From: Acholoe squamosa
Taxonomy: Eukaryota; Annelida; Polychaeta; Phyllodocida; Polynoidae
Length of the DNA stretch: 64,000 nt
Assembly: GCA_949317995.1 (NCBI GenBank)
Contig: OX439046.1
Coordinates: 57,577,774 to 57,641,773, forward strand
Direction: 5' to 3'
Both the position numbers and the translations under genes were made by a program. Positions 44,218 through 53,836 of the stretch are shown here, in pieces (position 1 is the first letter of the stretch; each line of letters begins with the position of its first letter). The notes under the pieces are model-generated. The model saw only the letters and a list, made by a program, of their open reading frames with translations. It searched no databases and was not told the DNA's origin.

Positions 44218-46229
44218 TGGTTCTGTGGGGTGGTTGAGATGCTTGCCACCAGGAGCTTGGAGATTTGATCCATTACATGAGGTGGTATTTGGGGGTTACT
44301 GTGTTGGTTCCCCTGGTAACCTCTTGTGTCCGGTTTGTAATCCTCCTGGCGCGAGTTGGAACCCTGGTTATATTGACCAGAGTTGCTGTATTGACCGGAG
44401 TTGTTGGATCTCTGGTTGTTGTAGGCGCCATTGTTGTTGTAGGATCCACTGTTGTAGTTCCTATGTGGACTCTGGCTCCTACTGTTGGATCCTTGATTAT
44501 AGGATCCAGAGTTGTTTGAACCCTGGCTGTTGTTGTAGGATCCAGAGTTGTTGTAGGATCCAGAGTTGTAGTTCCTATGTGGACTATGGCTCCTACTGTT
44601 GGATCCTTGATTATTATAGGATCTGCCATTACTTGGGGTTCTGTCTCTCCTATCACTGTATGAAGAGTTACCATTGTTGGAGTTGGAAGAGTTGTTGTCT
44701 TTCCTACTGTTGTGACCCCCCCGGTTGTTGTTGTTGCCCCCTCTACCTCTACCTCTATTGGATTGGTAGTTGGGGTCATAATTGTTTCCTCTATATCTAC
44801 CGGTAGGGTCTCTTGATGTAACCTTAGCTTCCTGTTGCCTTACATGGGCACTAGACATTAGGTTAACATCTTCATCTGCACTAGTGCTGATTTCCTGGAC
44901 CTTTTTCTTAGTAGGCTGTGGGTTAGACTCTGCATCCCTCACCTTCCTAGATCTCTCTTGGGTCTCAACCTCTAGGGCTAGGTCTAGGGCTTGGTCAAAA
45001 GAGTCTATTTTCTTGTTCTCAAGAGCTACAGAGATCCAGGGCCTCATGCCTTGGGTGAATGCCTTGCTTAGGATTTCATCGCTTTGGCGTTGGGCATTAC
45101 ACACTTTCCTGAGATGGCATGCATAGTCCAGGACAGGTTCATCTACCTTTTGTGCACGGAGTGCTGTCCTTGAGATGATATTGTCTCGAGTAGCAAAATA
45201 CTCTTTTAATTTATTCACTACATTGGTCCATGTCAACATATCAGGTGTGGCACTTTCCCTGAAGGATTCAAACCAAGCTAGTGCTTGTCCTTCAAGGTAC
45301 TTGGGTAAATATGTTACCATGGTGTCACTGTCTGTTACTTTGTACTTATCCTTCAGATATTCTGGGAATTTGTGATCAATAAATAATGCTGTTGACATGA
45401 GTGGTGATGGGTGTGAGAAGGCTTTGGGTTTTGTTACCTCATGTAGCCTGATCTTTCTGTCATCCTGTTGTTTTCTGTCTATGAGTTTGGTCATGTTGGA
45501 CACCATGGAGATTATGATGTCATCCTTTGATCCAGAGGCAGATGGTGTGACAACAGGTGTGATGGCAGGTGTGGGAGGCTGTGGGGTCTGGGATGATACC
45601 ATTTTCATGAGATCTGCTATCTGTTGTTGTTGTCTCTCTAGGGACTTCCGCTGATCTTCCATGGCCTTCTGTTGAGCATCTATTGCTGCATTCCTCTCTG
45701 CCAGTTGTTGGTTGAGGATCCTCTCCCTTTCCTCCTGCTGGGACTTGTTGGTCTCTAGGGCAGTAACTGCATCTTGGATGGCCTTCTCGTAGGCCCTTAT
45801 CTTCTCAGCTGTCTGATTAGGTTGGGGGCCTTCATCGGTGTCCATGATGGAGGGTGTGGGAGAAGTGTCTCTGGAGGAGTGGCTGTCAAAGGCCGGAGCT
45901 GGGGTGGAGGATCTAGATGAGGGTGTGGATCCACCCCCTGAGGCAGATCCTTCTTCCCCTGAGGTAGATAGCGTGAGTTGAGCGTCCTGTAGAGATCCCT
46001 GGGAAATGTTGGATCCCTGAGAACTGGTTGTTCCCTGAGTAGACAGGGTGGGTGGTGTGGGATCTACTGAGTGTGGGTCTGTTGTACTGGAGGCTGGTTT
46101 GCCTCCTGTGGGCCTCCTAGATCTAGGTGGGAGGGAGACCTCTTCAACAGGCCCCTGACTGCGTAAGGTCTTTGTGTGTTGTTCTGCCAGCTTGACTGAT
46201 AAGACCTTGATGTGTGTGGTGGACCTCAC
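44208..46229 (-). CDS. gag: gag structural polyprotein
   Basis: Open for 673 codons from a GTG at 46229. The first ATG is at 45845 (codon 129), giving 545 residues if used. A coiled-coil-like segment (about 140-210, rich in E, Q, R) precedes a retrotransposon-gag capsid region (about 283-430, with YLEGQALAWFESF). The tail from about 470 is dominated by G, N, R, S and Q (RGRGRGGNNNNRGG, NSGSYNN repeats) and shows no CCHC zinc knuckle, the usual RNA-binding motif. It forms the particle core and packages RNA; the RG/N-rich tail may do the RNA binding. It ends at TAG in the frameshift site. An upstream spliced or non-ATG start is possible. Confidence 0.85.
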   Translation of the reverse strand: MRSTTHIKVLSVKLAEQHTKTLRSQGPVEEVSLPPRSRRPTGGKPASSTTDPHSVDPTPPTLSTQGTTSSQGSNISQGSLQDAQLTLSTSGEEGSASGGGSTPSSRSSTPAPAFDSHSSRDTSPTPSIMDTDEGPQPNQTAEKIRAYEKAIQDAVTALETNKSQQEERERILNQQLAERNAAIDAQQKAMEDQRKSLERQQQQIADLMKMVSSQTPQPPTPAITPVVTPSASGSKDDIIISMVSNMTKLIDRKQQDDRKIRLHEVTKPKAFSHPSPLMSTALFIDHKFPEYLKDKYKVTDSDTMVTYLPKYLEGQALAWFESFRESATPDMLTWTNVVNKLKEYFATRDNIISRTALRAQKVDEPVLDYACHLRKVCNAQRQSDEILSKAFTQGMRPWISVALENKKIDSFDQALDLALEVETQERSRKVRDAESNPQPTKKKVQEISTSADEDVNLMSSAHVRQQEAKVTSRDPTGRYRGNNYDPNYQSNRGRGRGGNNNNRGGHNSRKDNNSSNSNNGNSSYSDRRDRTPSNGRSYNNQGSNSRSHSPHRNYNSGSYNNSGSYNNSQGSNNSGSYNQGSNSRSQSPHRNYNSGSYNNNGAYNNQRSNNSGQYSNSGQYNQGSNSRQEDYKPDTRGYQGNQHSNPQIPPHVMDQISKLLVASISTTPQNQEN

Positions 46230-46712
46230 TGACGTGTGGGAGACCTCACTGACGTGTGGGAGACCTCACTGACATGTGGGAGACCTCACTGACGTGTGGG
46301 AGACCTCACTGACGTGTGGGAGACCTCACTGACGTGTGGGAGACCTCACTGATATGTGGGAGATCTCACTGATCGTGTGGGAGATCTCATTGGTGTGTGG
46401 GAGATCTCACTGGTATGTGGGAGATCTCACTGATCGTGTGGGAGATCTCATCGATGTGTGGGAGATCTCACTGATGTGTGGGAGATCTCATTGATGTGTG
46501 GGAGATCTCACTGATGTGTGGGAGATCTCACTGGTGTGTGGGAGATCTCACTGATGTGTGGGAGATCTCACTGATGTGTGGGAGATCTCACTGATGTGTG
46601 GGCGATCTCACTGATGTGTGGGAGATCTCATTGATGTGTGGGAGATCTCACTGATGTGTAGGAGATCTCATTGATGTGTGGGAGATCTCACTGATGTGTG
46701 GGAGATCTCACT
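46230..46712. repeat. 20-bp minisatellite in the element leader
   Basis: About 24 units of GATGTGTGGGAGATCTCACT and variants (GACGTGTGGGAGACCTCACT at the gag end). A few units are 21 bp. It lies between the 5' LTR and gag, starting right at the open gag frame. Units homogenise toward each end, suggesting expansion by slippage or unequal exchange. Confidence 0.97.
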
Positions 46713-46817
46713 GGTGACCTTGGTGGGCATGGTGTCAAGGTCACTGGGTGGGTGGAGTGGGGTTTACTGTGTGTATGATTGTTTTCAGTAATGTTGCCAG
46801 CTTAATTCGGATCTTAG

Positions 46818-46834
46818 TAGGATGTTCTCCACCA
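46818..46834 (-). promoter_or_regulatory. candidate primer binding site
   Basis: Three bases inside the 5' LTR, the element strand reads TGGTGGAGAACATCC, starting with the TGG that pairs with the CCA end of a primer tRNA. The tRNA was not identified. Confidence 0.45.
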
Positions 46835-46837
46835 CTT

Positions 46838-48187
46838 TGTCATACTAGTTATTGTGCATGATCAAGTTGTCATATGAGAAATATCATAAGACTAGTGGTA
46901 TATAGTGTAAATACATTAAGCTCTCATAAAATAGTGTTATTTCCAGTTGTCACTGGTTTATTCAGCTTTAGGCAACATGTAAGAAATATCAATCATACAG
47001 TGGTTAGTATGTAGGTAATTTGTACATACAGTAAATATACAGTAAGTTATAAAGTATAATGTTCTGTTCCACTCCACCTGTGAGGTATTAATAATACAAT
47101 GTCCAGCATAGTTCTAGGTGGGTTCCCACACCTAGCTCCTGACCTGCTGCTTAGAGGAATAATGTAATAATGGATAACTTTACCCTCTGGTGGAAGTCTT
47201 GAGGAGGATACCCCCTGGCCACTAATGATGGAAACCAATGCCTGTCTAGCATAGTTTCACCATAGTGCAGTGGTATAGCAGGTAGCAGGAGATGACTGGA
47301 GATGTTACCTCTAGAGCGGTTCTTGGTGTTCTGTCCTCCTGGAGGTGCAGACAGGCTATTTGTAGCAAATCTTGGAAAAGCACCTCCAGACTGACTGGGG
47401 CCAGTAGCATCTGCCTAACTCTACAATGTTAGAGGGGAGCCTTTCATGTGTCACTGAGTGCACAAAGGACCCCCATGGACGCCGCTGTGTCCCCCATTGT
47501 CTTGGTCGGTTCTGTAACTTCAAACCCTCATAACTCGGTCGTTTACGCAGCTACAGCCGCCATTTTGCGCATGCGCGGAGTTGAATATGCCAAGTTTGAA
47601 CTGCCCGTTGGATAGGCGCGTAACTTTTGCCGGTTTGTCTGTAGTGCACTCAGAGCTCCATTCAGTCTCCATGGCATAACTTCCTTAATAATGGGAGTTC
47701 CGCCTTGATCTTGGGCTCATTCTGACCGTCTAATTATGGGCTTTCCATAAATGCTTTGATATTTGACCTAGCTCGCTCAAAAGCGACGCTAGAGTGACCG
47801 GACGGTTATGGCGTCGTGCTTATGTAACCCATTGTTCAGTTATTAGAGTGCTCAGACACTCATGACGGCGTCAGCGGTGCTCAGGCACCCGTGACGGCCG
47901 GTTGCATTCACTTACAAGTTATTAGTTTGTGCACTGAACCATGAGGTCGCACACTGAGACCCTCATTTTTATTATATTGTGCAGTGAACCATTAGGTCGG
48001 AGCCTTTGATGTCAGAGAGAGTGTTTGTAACTGACCTGGCTGGTGTGCAGTGGGGCATGAACGCTCTTATACAAAGTTTGAGCGCTCTTATAGCTCTTAG
48101 AACCAACCTATGTATTAATTTCATAGATATCCTTTGATTAATACAAAATATGTTACAATTTATGGAATAATAAAATGGTATATGATA
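46838..48187 (-). repeat. 5' LTR
   Basis: Direct copy of the 3' LTR. The first ~640 bases from 46838 are identical by eye, while the remainder differs at about 14 sites, including clustered CCC/TTT and AGG/AAA changes. It carries the presumed element promoter. The target duplication GTAG follows at 48188-48191. Confidence 0.93.
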
Positions 48188-48705
48188 GTAGAGACAGATG
48201 GCTGCCCATTTACTAAAAGGGGCAGGCAGATAGAGAGGCCTACCATCAGATGACTGCATAGGCCCACCAACCCCTACCCAGGCCGGTTGCTGTTGTGCAG
48301 AGTAAACTCCTTGTTGTTGGAGATATTGTGCAGGATGTTGAACTTGAGTGGGTGAAATATAAGGCCTACCATCCTTATAGTACAGCTGTGGTTGTGGGGT
48401 AGAGCCATCCCCCCAGGGTGCAGCTTCATCCACACTGCCTGTTGGTTGTCTACCTTGAAGCTCAACCCTAACCCCAGCAAACTGATCCACAGCTGAACCA
48501 GAAGATGATCTACCCTACCTCCACTGCTTCCACAGCAAAAACTCCTGATACTCACTTTCTAGATTAGTCACAGGATGTAAATTGTCAACTGATGGGACCG
48601 GGTGATTTCCACAGGGCTGCGGTTGATTGTACTGGGTATTGGACTGGTCAACGCGGCCTAGTGGGTGATTTCCCAGGATGTATGACAGTAGTATCTTGGG
48701 GCAAA
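48188..48705 (-). pseudogene. decayed Q/P-rich coding sequence, middle part
   Basis: On the minus strand a coding-like frame (ending YLQQQGVYSAQQQPAWVG and DGRPLYLPAP) runs up to the LTR element. It contains one in-frame TAG near 48512, and a one-base frame change near 48210 is needed to join the part at 30703-30952. Rich in Q, P, G and Y. The LTR element landed in it. No domain recognised. Confidence 0.5.
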
Positions 48706-49026
48706 CTCAGCGCATAGGAACAGCTACTGAAATTGATTTAACCTACTTACGAACCATAAATGACCTAGTTTTGAGACTGGAAGTGACCATATATGGGCAT
48801 GTGACCTACTTTCTTGAGCTCTGATTGGCTGAGAGATAATTTATGCAAATTTATGCTATGACATCATCACGTGATGTTCACATGATCACAACAAAAAACA
48901 TAAACAAAAACAAAACCGACCGCGTGGTCAGTCACAGCAGAAAACGTAAACCAAAAACAAACCTAGTCTTGCCCAAGTCTGTAGTATAAGCAAATGGTAG
49001 GGAGCGTTTATTTTAACAAACAGGGG
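48706..49026. other. non-coding, no gene recognised
   Basis: A short spacer before the CCTA-rich arm. Nothing could be supported. Confidence 0.4.
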
Positions 49027-49250
49027 TGGTGGATAGGTAGGTAGGTAGATAGGGGTAGGGTAGGCTAGGTAGGTTTATATAGGGTGTGCATGTGTTATAT
49101 ATGCATGTGCGGCCACCCCCCACAAAATACTTAAGGGGTGCCCCCCACCCCATAGCCTACCCTACCTTACCCTACCCTACCCTACCCTACCCTACCCTAC
49201 CCTACCCTATTTTACCTACCTACCTACTTTAACCTAGTTTACCTTTGGTT
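49027..49250. repeat. CCTA/CCCTA array, left inverted arm
   Basis: Contains TAGG and CCCTA runs around GGGGTGCCCCCCACCCCATA. The reverse complement of this core occurs at about 52690-52712, making an inverted pair about 3.4 kb apart. A third, direct copy of the flanking ACCTACCTACCTACTTTA lies at 50213-50240. The pentamer CCCTA resembles but is not the animal telomere repeat. Confidence 0.85.
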
Positions 49251-49301
49251 ATTTATTTTTTACGTTGTGGTGGGAGAATGTTATGATGTAGGTGCTAAAA
49301 G

Positions 49302-50010
49302 TTAACACTTTTTTTTTCTAATCCATTTTGCATATGGCGATGCGTAAACTTTAGTTTGTGCTTGAGAGTCTTTAGAGGCACCATTTGACCTAATTTCACG
49401 ATTTATATGGGTTCCATTGTTTAAGCTGTTTTGTCCACTGACGACTTGTTCATGTAACCCCAGAGGGCTGTCTGTAACCCTGTGCCCCACTTGTTTTGCT
49501 GCCAGTAAATCCCAGTAATGTGTCCTTAGGTGGACATGGGTGGACATGTCCTTGGCACCACTGTCCAGCTGCTCACCTAGTGCTGCAGAGTTAGTACGAT
49601 CTTTTAACAGTTGCTTCAGAACCATGCCTGCTTCCAATAACGCCTGATTTGTCTGGCTGCTTGATCTTTGTCCAGAAGGGATTATGTCCTGACCATTTTC
49701 AGGCACAGTGGGTCTCTGGCTGGCTGTTAACCCACTAGTATATTCAGTGAAGTGGGTATTACCCAGTTGTACCAGTGCACACTTGAGGAGCATTGACTGT
49801 CCTAAAGTTATGTCCAGGGCTGCTATATCAGCAGGCAGGAGTGTAGTCAAAGCCTGCTCAGAATCCGGTCTTGTTTCTCAGTAAATCCATGGACTTCTTC
49901 TTAAGACCAACTTCTTTCCCCCAGTCAGTGAAATTGAAGGGGGCTTGCTCCCCTTCTTGGTTATCCCCCCCTTGCTGACTCATGGTGAGGTGAGCTCCTC
50001 AAAGTTGCTG
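49302..50010 (-). pseudogene. SAM-like/ORF1-like coding sequence, frameshifted
   Basis: An ATG at about 49982 (context ACCATGAG) opens MSQQGGDNQEGEQAP and the following 30 or so residues, ending TGA near 49873. The next frame then continues without a break in sense (LTTLLPADIAALDITLGQSM) to TAA at 49302. The combined pattern (a short helix, then L..L...DI..L.I.LGQ...L) resembles a SAM-like helical domain seen at the start of some retroelement-type proteins; this is inferred. One frame change makes it a probable pseudogene, unless a tiny intron is present. It may be the 5' part of the decayed sequence at 48188-48705. Confidence 0.45.
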
Positions 50011-50159
50011 CTGCTGCCGACATGAGCTGGACACTGAGTGAGTGAGTGAGTGAGTGAGTGGGCAGTGTGAGAGTGCATCCCCTGCACCCAGGTTTTACCC
50101 CTTTCCCCTGCCCTCCACCCCAGAGAGGGGAGGGGCTGCAGTTAGGTCGTGTCACTTAT

Positions 50160-52640
50160 TAACAAGTTGATGTCCCTTACTCCCTGCTTCCTCCTTTACT
50201 CCCCCCACCCTATTTTACCTACCTACCTACCTACTTTAGCCTAGTTTACCTTTAAATCTTAGTTAGGCCCTTTTCCTGATTATGTATTACCCCCACTTAA
50301 ACTGACTACCGAGTTGCCACTGTGAGCATTGATGGTGCAATGTTCACTCACTGCTCAGCTTCACTAACTCTGAGCTTATCCACTTCTCACAAAAGAGAAA
50401 CGGAGGTTTTTATTTTCGGACATAAGGGGTGGTGTAGAACAAGGTAAGGTGTTTCAACTGTGGCGGTATTGTCCTGAACATCATCCTTCAGACGCATTTA
50501 TTCCTCCCAATTTAAATTTTAGAGAGTGTTTCCTTCAAACCAACACTGCACCTTTGATAAAGAACGGCAAACACTCCTTTTGTCCATCCATAAAAAAACT
50601 GATCAGAAAAAGTAAAAATTGGCAGCATGTTGAAACTAGTAGTTTACACCCCACCCTGTTTGCATGCTACACCACTGCCATTGCCATCTGTCCTCCAGGA
50701 TCAAAAGACAAGTGTGTATTTCATCCCTACCTCTAGTCCCACTCATCATAACATTCTCCCACCACAACCCCCCACAACAACAACAACCACTGGACACTGG
50801 TCCATGCTTGTATAATAAACAATTTTTGCTTTTATGTTTGAGCTAACATGAAGGGTGGTAAAGCAGGCATGCGCCTGACCAGGCATAAAACAGGATCAAA
50901 AGAAAAAAAAAAATGTTTTGGATTTTACTCTCTCATGATAACACTTTTTTCCACCCCACCTTTAAAAAATAAATGCCCCATATCACCATGTACAACTTAC
51001 ACATTTACCATTAACACGCTGTTTACATGTCACACCCTGTTCACGACCATCTGTGCTACATGTTCCAGAAATTAAAAAAAGACAGCAGCACTCCCAGTGA
51101 TACCTTTTAGCCCCACTCATCATCAATATCAAAAAAAAAATAATTCAGGAATGGATCCACTTACATTAGCATTTGTGCTCCAGGATCAAACGACGAGTGT
51201 GGATTTCATTCTGACCTCTAGTCCCACTCATCATAACATTCTATTACCACAACCCCCCTTTTTTGCCCTCCCCCCAACCAACCATGCGTCTGACCAGGTG
51301 TAAATGTGTTTCACTCACTCGTGTTAACACTCTTTTTACCACACTGTTAAAAAAAATAAACCCCTGCATTTTGCATATCACCATGCACAAATTACTAGTT
51401 CACACACTGTTTACATGTTACAAACTGTTCATTTTCATCTGTGCTACTTGCTCCAGGAGATCAAAAGGCATCAGCACACCCAATGGTACCTGTGTTCCAG
51501 GATCAAAAGCCAGTTGTCTGATTTAACCCCCCTCCTACCTTTAGTCCTACTCAATCATAACATTTTTTCATAACAACCTCTTTGTAATGTTAAGTCTATG
51601 GCGCGAGCTGCATATTTTGCCCCTATGGCGTCGGCTCCGTACTGCACGCTATGGTTATGGTAAGGCTATTAAAATGTTCTCCATCAGCATGTTGAAAATC
51701 AGCATGGTGGAAATAGTTAGTTTTCACCCTGTTTGCATGCTGCACCTCTGGCATTGACACTTCTTGCTCCAGGAACAATAAAAATGACAGGTGTTGGATT
51801 TTTAAAATTTTTTTTTTATCAAGCTATAAGCATAAAAAAATACTTGTGCTCCAGGGTCAAAGCCAAATGTTGGATTTTACCTTTTCCCCTATACCCCCAA
51901 TCCCACTCATCATACCATTCTCTGCCATTGACGCCTGTGCTCCAGGAGATTTGCGCATGAAGGGTGGTTAGCTTTCACCTCCACGCTTATGCCACATGCT
52001 CTACGATCAAGTTGTATTTTACCTTCCGTTTCGTTTATCATAACATTCTCCGTGAATGAACCTATCAACATGTTCCAATTAGCCTTTTACATGGTACACC
52101 CTGCCATGGCACTCGTGCCATATATTTTAGGATCAAAGGGAAACTCCAGTCCTACTCATCAAAACATTCTCCCACCACAACTCGCCAGCATCAAGCACTG
52201 GACACTCTGGCCACTCATGCCATATATTTTAGGATCAAAGGGAAACTCCACTTCTACTCATCAAAACATTCTCCCACCACAACTCGCCAGCATCAAGCAC
52301 TGGACACTGTTCCATACTTGTATAATAATAAACAAATTTTGCTTTCAGGTGTAAGGATCAAAAGAAAAGGCAACAAAGTTTACACCCTCCCCTACACCAT
52401 TTATAACATTCTCCCCACCGCAAGCTTACAAAAGTAAATGACCCTATCAACATGTTCCAAATAACCTTTTATATGCTGCACATTACCATGACACACGTAC
52501 CACTCATCATAACATTTTCCCCACCACCACCGCTGCCACCACTACTACCACTGTGACCGCACACACCTATTGCTGGTCACTGGTTTGTGGTTGTATAACA
52601 AACAATTTTCTTTTGATGTTTAAGCTAGAATAAAGGAGGC
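50160..52640. repeat. degenerate repeat cluster (CATAACATTCTCCCACCACAA)
   Basis: Words such as CTCATCATAACATTCTCCC and CTCCAGGATCAAAAG recur about every 100-450 bases (near 50738, 51227, 51912, 52157, 52260, 52398, 52505). CTTGTATAATAAACAA recurs at 50809 and 52318. A clear 100-bp duplication lies at 52120-52300. The short open frames here follow the repeats. One further copy of CTCCCACCAC lies at 49270, so the cluster reaches the CCTA arm. Nature unknown; probably a decayed transposon with internal duplications. Confidence 0.6.
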
Positions 52641-52652
52641 GGAGAAAAAAAT

Positions 52653-52870
52653 TAGGTAGGGTAGGGTAGGGTGGGGTAGGGGTAAAGTATGGGGTGGGGG
52701 GCACCCCTTAATTTATAGGGGGAAAAACAGAACCCCACACGCGTGTATGTTTAACATAACACCCCCTACCCTACCCTACTTTACCCTATATAACCCCTAC
52801 CTACCTCTACCTACCCACTCACTTTACCTAACTAACTACCTACCTAGCCTACCTACCTAGTCTACCTACC
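52653..52870. repeat. CCTA/CCCTA array, right inverted arm
   Basis: Begins with TAGGG pentamers, then TATGGGGTGGGGGGCACCCC, then ACCCTA and CCTA runs. It is the inverted partner of 49027-49250. Confidence 0.85.
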
Positions 52871-52879
52871 ATCACAACC

Positions 52880-53798
52880 ATGGCAAAAACAAAATATCCT
52901 ACAGATTTGCCTGTTTAAAATCAGTGAACTGATTGGAGATGATTCTTTGAAGGAGCTAGCACCTGCTTTAGGAATTAACATGGACGCACTAAACTATCTT
53001 AAATGTGAAGACAGTCCCCCCGATTATTACAGAAGGCTCATCCTGTGGAAATACTTGGACACAACGTACCCTTTTAAATATGAAAAACTAAGGTCTGCTT
53101 TAGAAAACATCCCTAGGTAGCACACAAAAATTTGCCGCAGTTGGCCTGATGCATCGGGCCAACGTTGGCTGCCCATCGGGCCTATGTAGGCCTGACCAGT
53201 GGCATTTGCCAACCAAATGCCAACATTGGCCCAACGTTGGCAGGACATTGGCAAATGGTTGGCCCCTAGCTGACCATTTGCCGATGCTGATGTTTGCTGA
53301 CCAAAAGCCAAAGTTGGGCCTATGTTGGCATTTGGTTGGCAGTGTCGGGCATACATAGGCAGGATGGGCAGCCTATGTAAAGCCGATGGTTGGGCCAACA
53401 TCGGCCTAACGTTATGCCAATGTCTCTGTGCTACCTGGGTAGGTCTAGGTCAATTTTTTTTAAATGATTTCGACTTAGTGGTGAACACCAGAGAGAAAAA
53501 GGATTTCATTAGCGTGACAGCCGCTTGCGTAGGTATTGGGAAAGCAGCTTTCATTGACTGACGTGGAACTTACCGCTTTGACCACACCCATCTCAAAACT
53601 AGCTGATGGTCGTAAACTTTTTGAAGTGTTGAGGATATGGAAATACAAAAAAAAATATCGCCGCTGTTCACTTTAGTGGACATCCTACATGGACTCAACT
53701 TGAAAAAGGCAAGCTGTTATGCAGAGGAATCATTGGAAGCAGTGGAAAAGGCCGTGTATGAAAAAAGAATGGTGGATGCCATAGTTGATTTGCTTTAA
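52880..53798 (+). pseudogene. death-domain gene remnant (two death folds)
   Basis: ATG at 52880 in a strong context (ACCATGG) opens a few codons. After a one-base frame change the sequence reads as a death domain to 53109 (ISELIGDDSLKELAPALG, then a W and RSALENI near the end). A MITE interrupts it at 53112-53439. A second death-fold stretch follows in at least three frames (around DFISVTAACVGIG; LADGRKLFEVLRIWKYKKK; TLVDILHGLNLKKAS) to TAA 53796-53798. Death domains mediate apoptosis and innate-immune scaffolding through homotypic contacts. Multiple frame changes and the insertion make a functional product unlikely. Lack of introns hints at a retrocopy or a gene carried by a repeat. Confidence 0.65.
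53112..53439. mobile_element. MITE with CCCAGGTAGCAC ends
   Basis: The left end is CCTAGGTAGCACAC and the right end is GTGCTACCTGGG, inverted. The interior repeats GGCCAACGTTGGC-like palindromic words. The ends resemble element Y at 22509-24820, so it is probably the same family. It splits the death-domain pseudogene. Confidence 0.75.
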
Positions 53799-53810
53799 AA
53801 AAAAAACTGT

Positions 53811-53836
53811 CGCTGCTGCTGCTGCTGCTGCTGCTG
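53811..53836. repeat. CTG trinucleotide repeat
   Basis: A nearly pure CTG run of about eight units directly after the death-domain remnant; non-coding as far as can be seen. Confidence 0.95.

Larger units (their letters stand above)
30957..48187 (-). mobile_element. envelope-bearing Ty3/Gypsy LTR retroelement, 17.2 kb
   Basis: Two direct LTRs of 1350 bp (30957-32306 and 46838-48187) flank gag, protease, RT/RNase H, integrase and env, all on the minus strand. A 4-bp target duplication GTAG (30953-30956, 48188-48191) marks a normal integration. The gene order RT-RNase H before integrase and the GPY integrase tail place it in Ty3/Gypsy; env makes it errantivirus-like. A solo LTR insertion splits pol and env has in-frame stops, so this copy is not an intact element. 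Internally, about 15.9 kb would be native once the solo LTR is discounted, which is large for the group. The extra length lies in the leader, the INT-env spacer and the region between env and the 3' LTR. Confidence 0.93.

Noticed and set aside
44225-44806. 193-codon plus-strand frame rich in cysteine and tyrosine
   Set aside because: Antisense shadow of the repetitive gag tail; the repeats of GGATCC/TTGTTG words explain it.
46230-46712. CRISPR-like direct repeats
   Set aside because: Units are contiguous with no spacers, and the sequence is from an animal genome; it is a minisatellite.
47972-48490. 172-codon minus-strand frame taken as one protein
   Set aside because: It joins the decayed Q-rich sequence to LTR sequence across the insertion point, so the second part is foreign.
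49140-49210. Interstitial telomere
   Set aside because: The unit is the pentamer CCCTA, not TTAGGG, and it is mixed with CCTA tetramers in an inverted pair.
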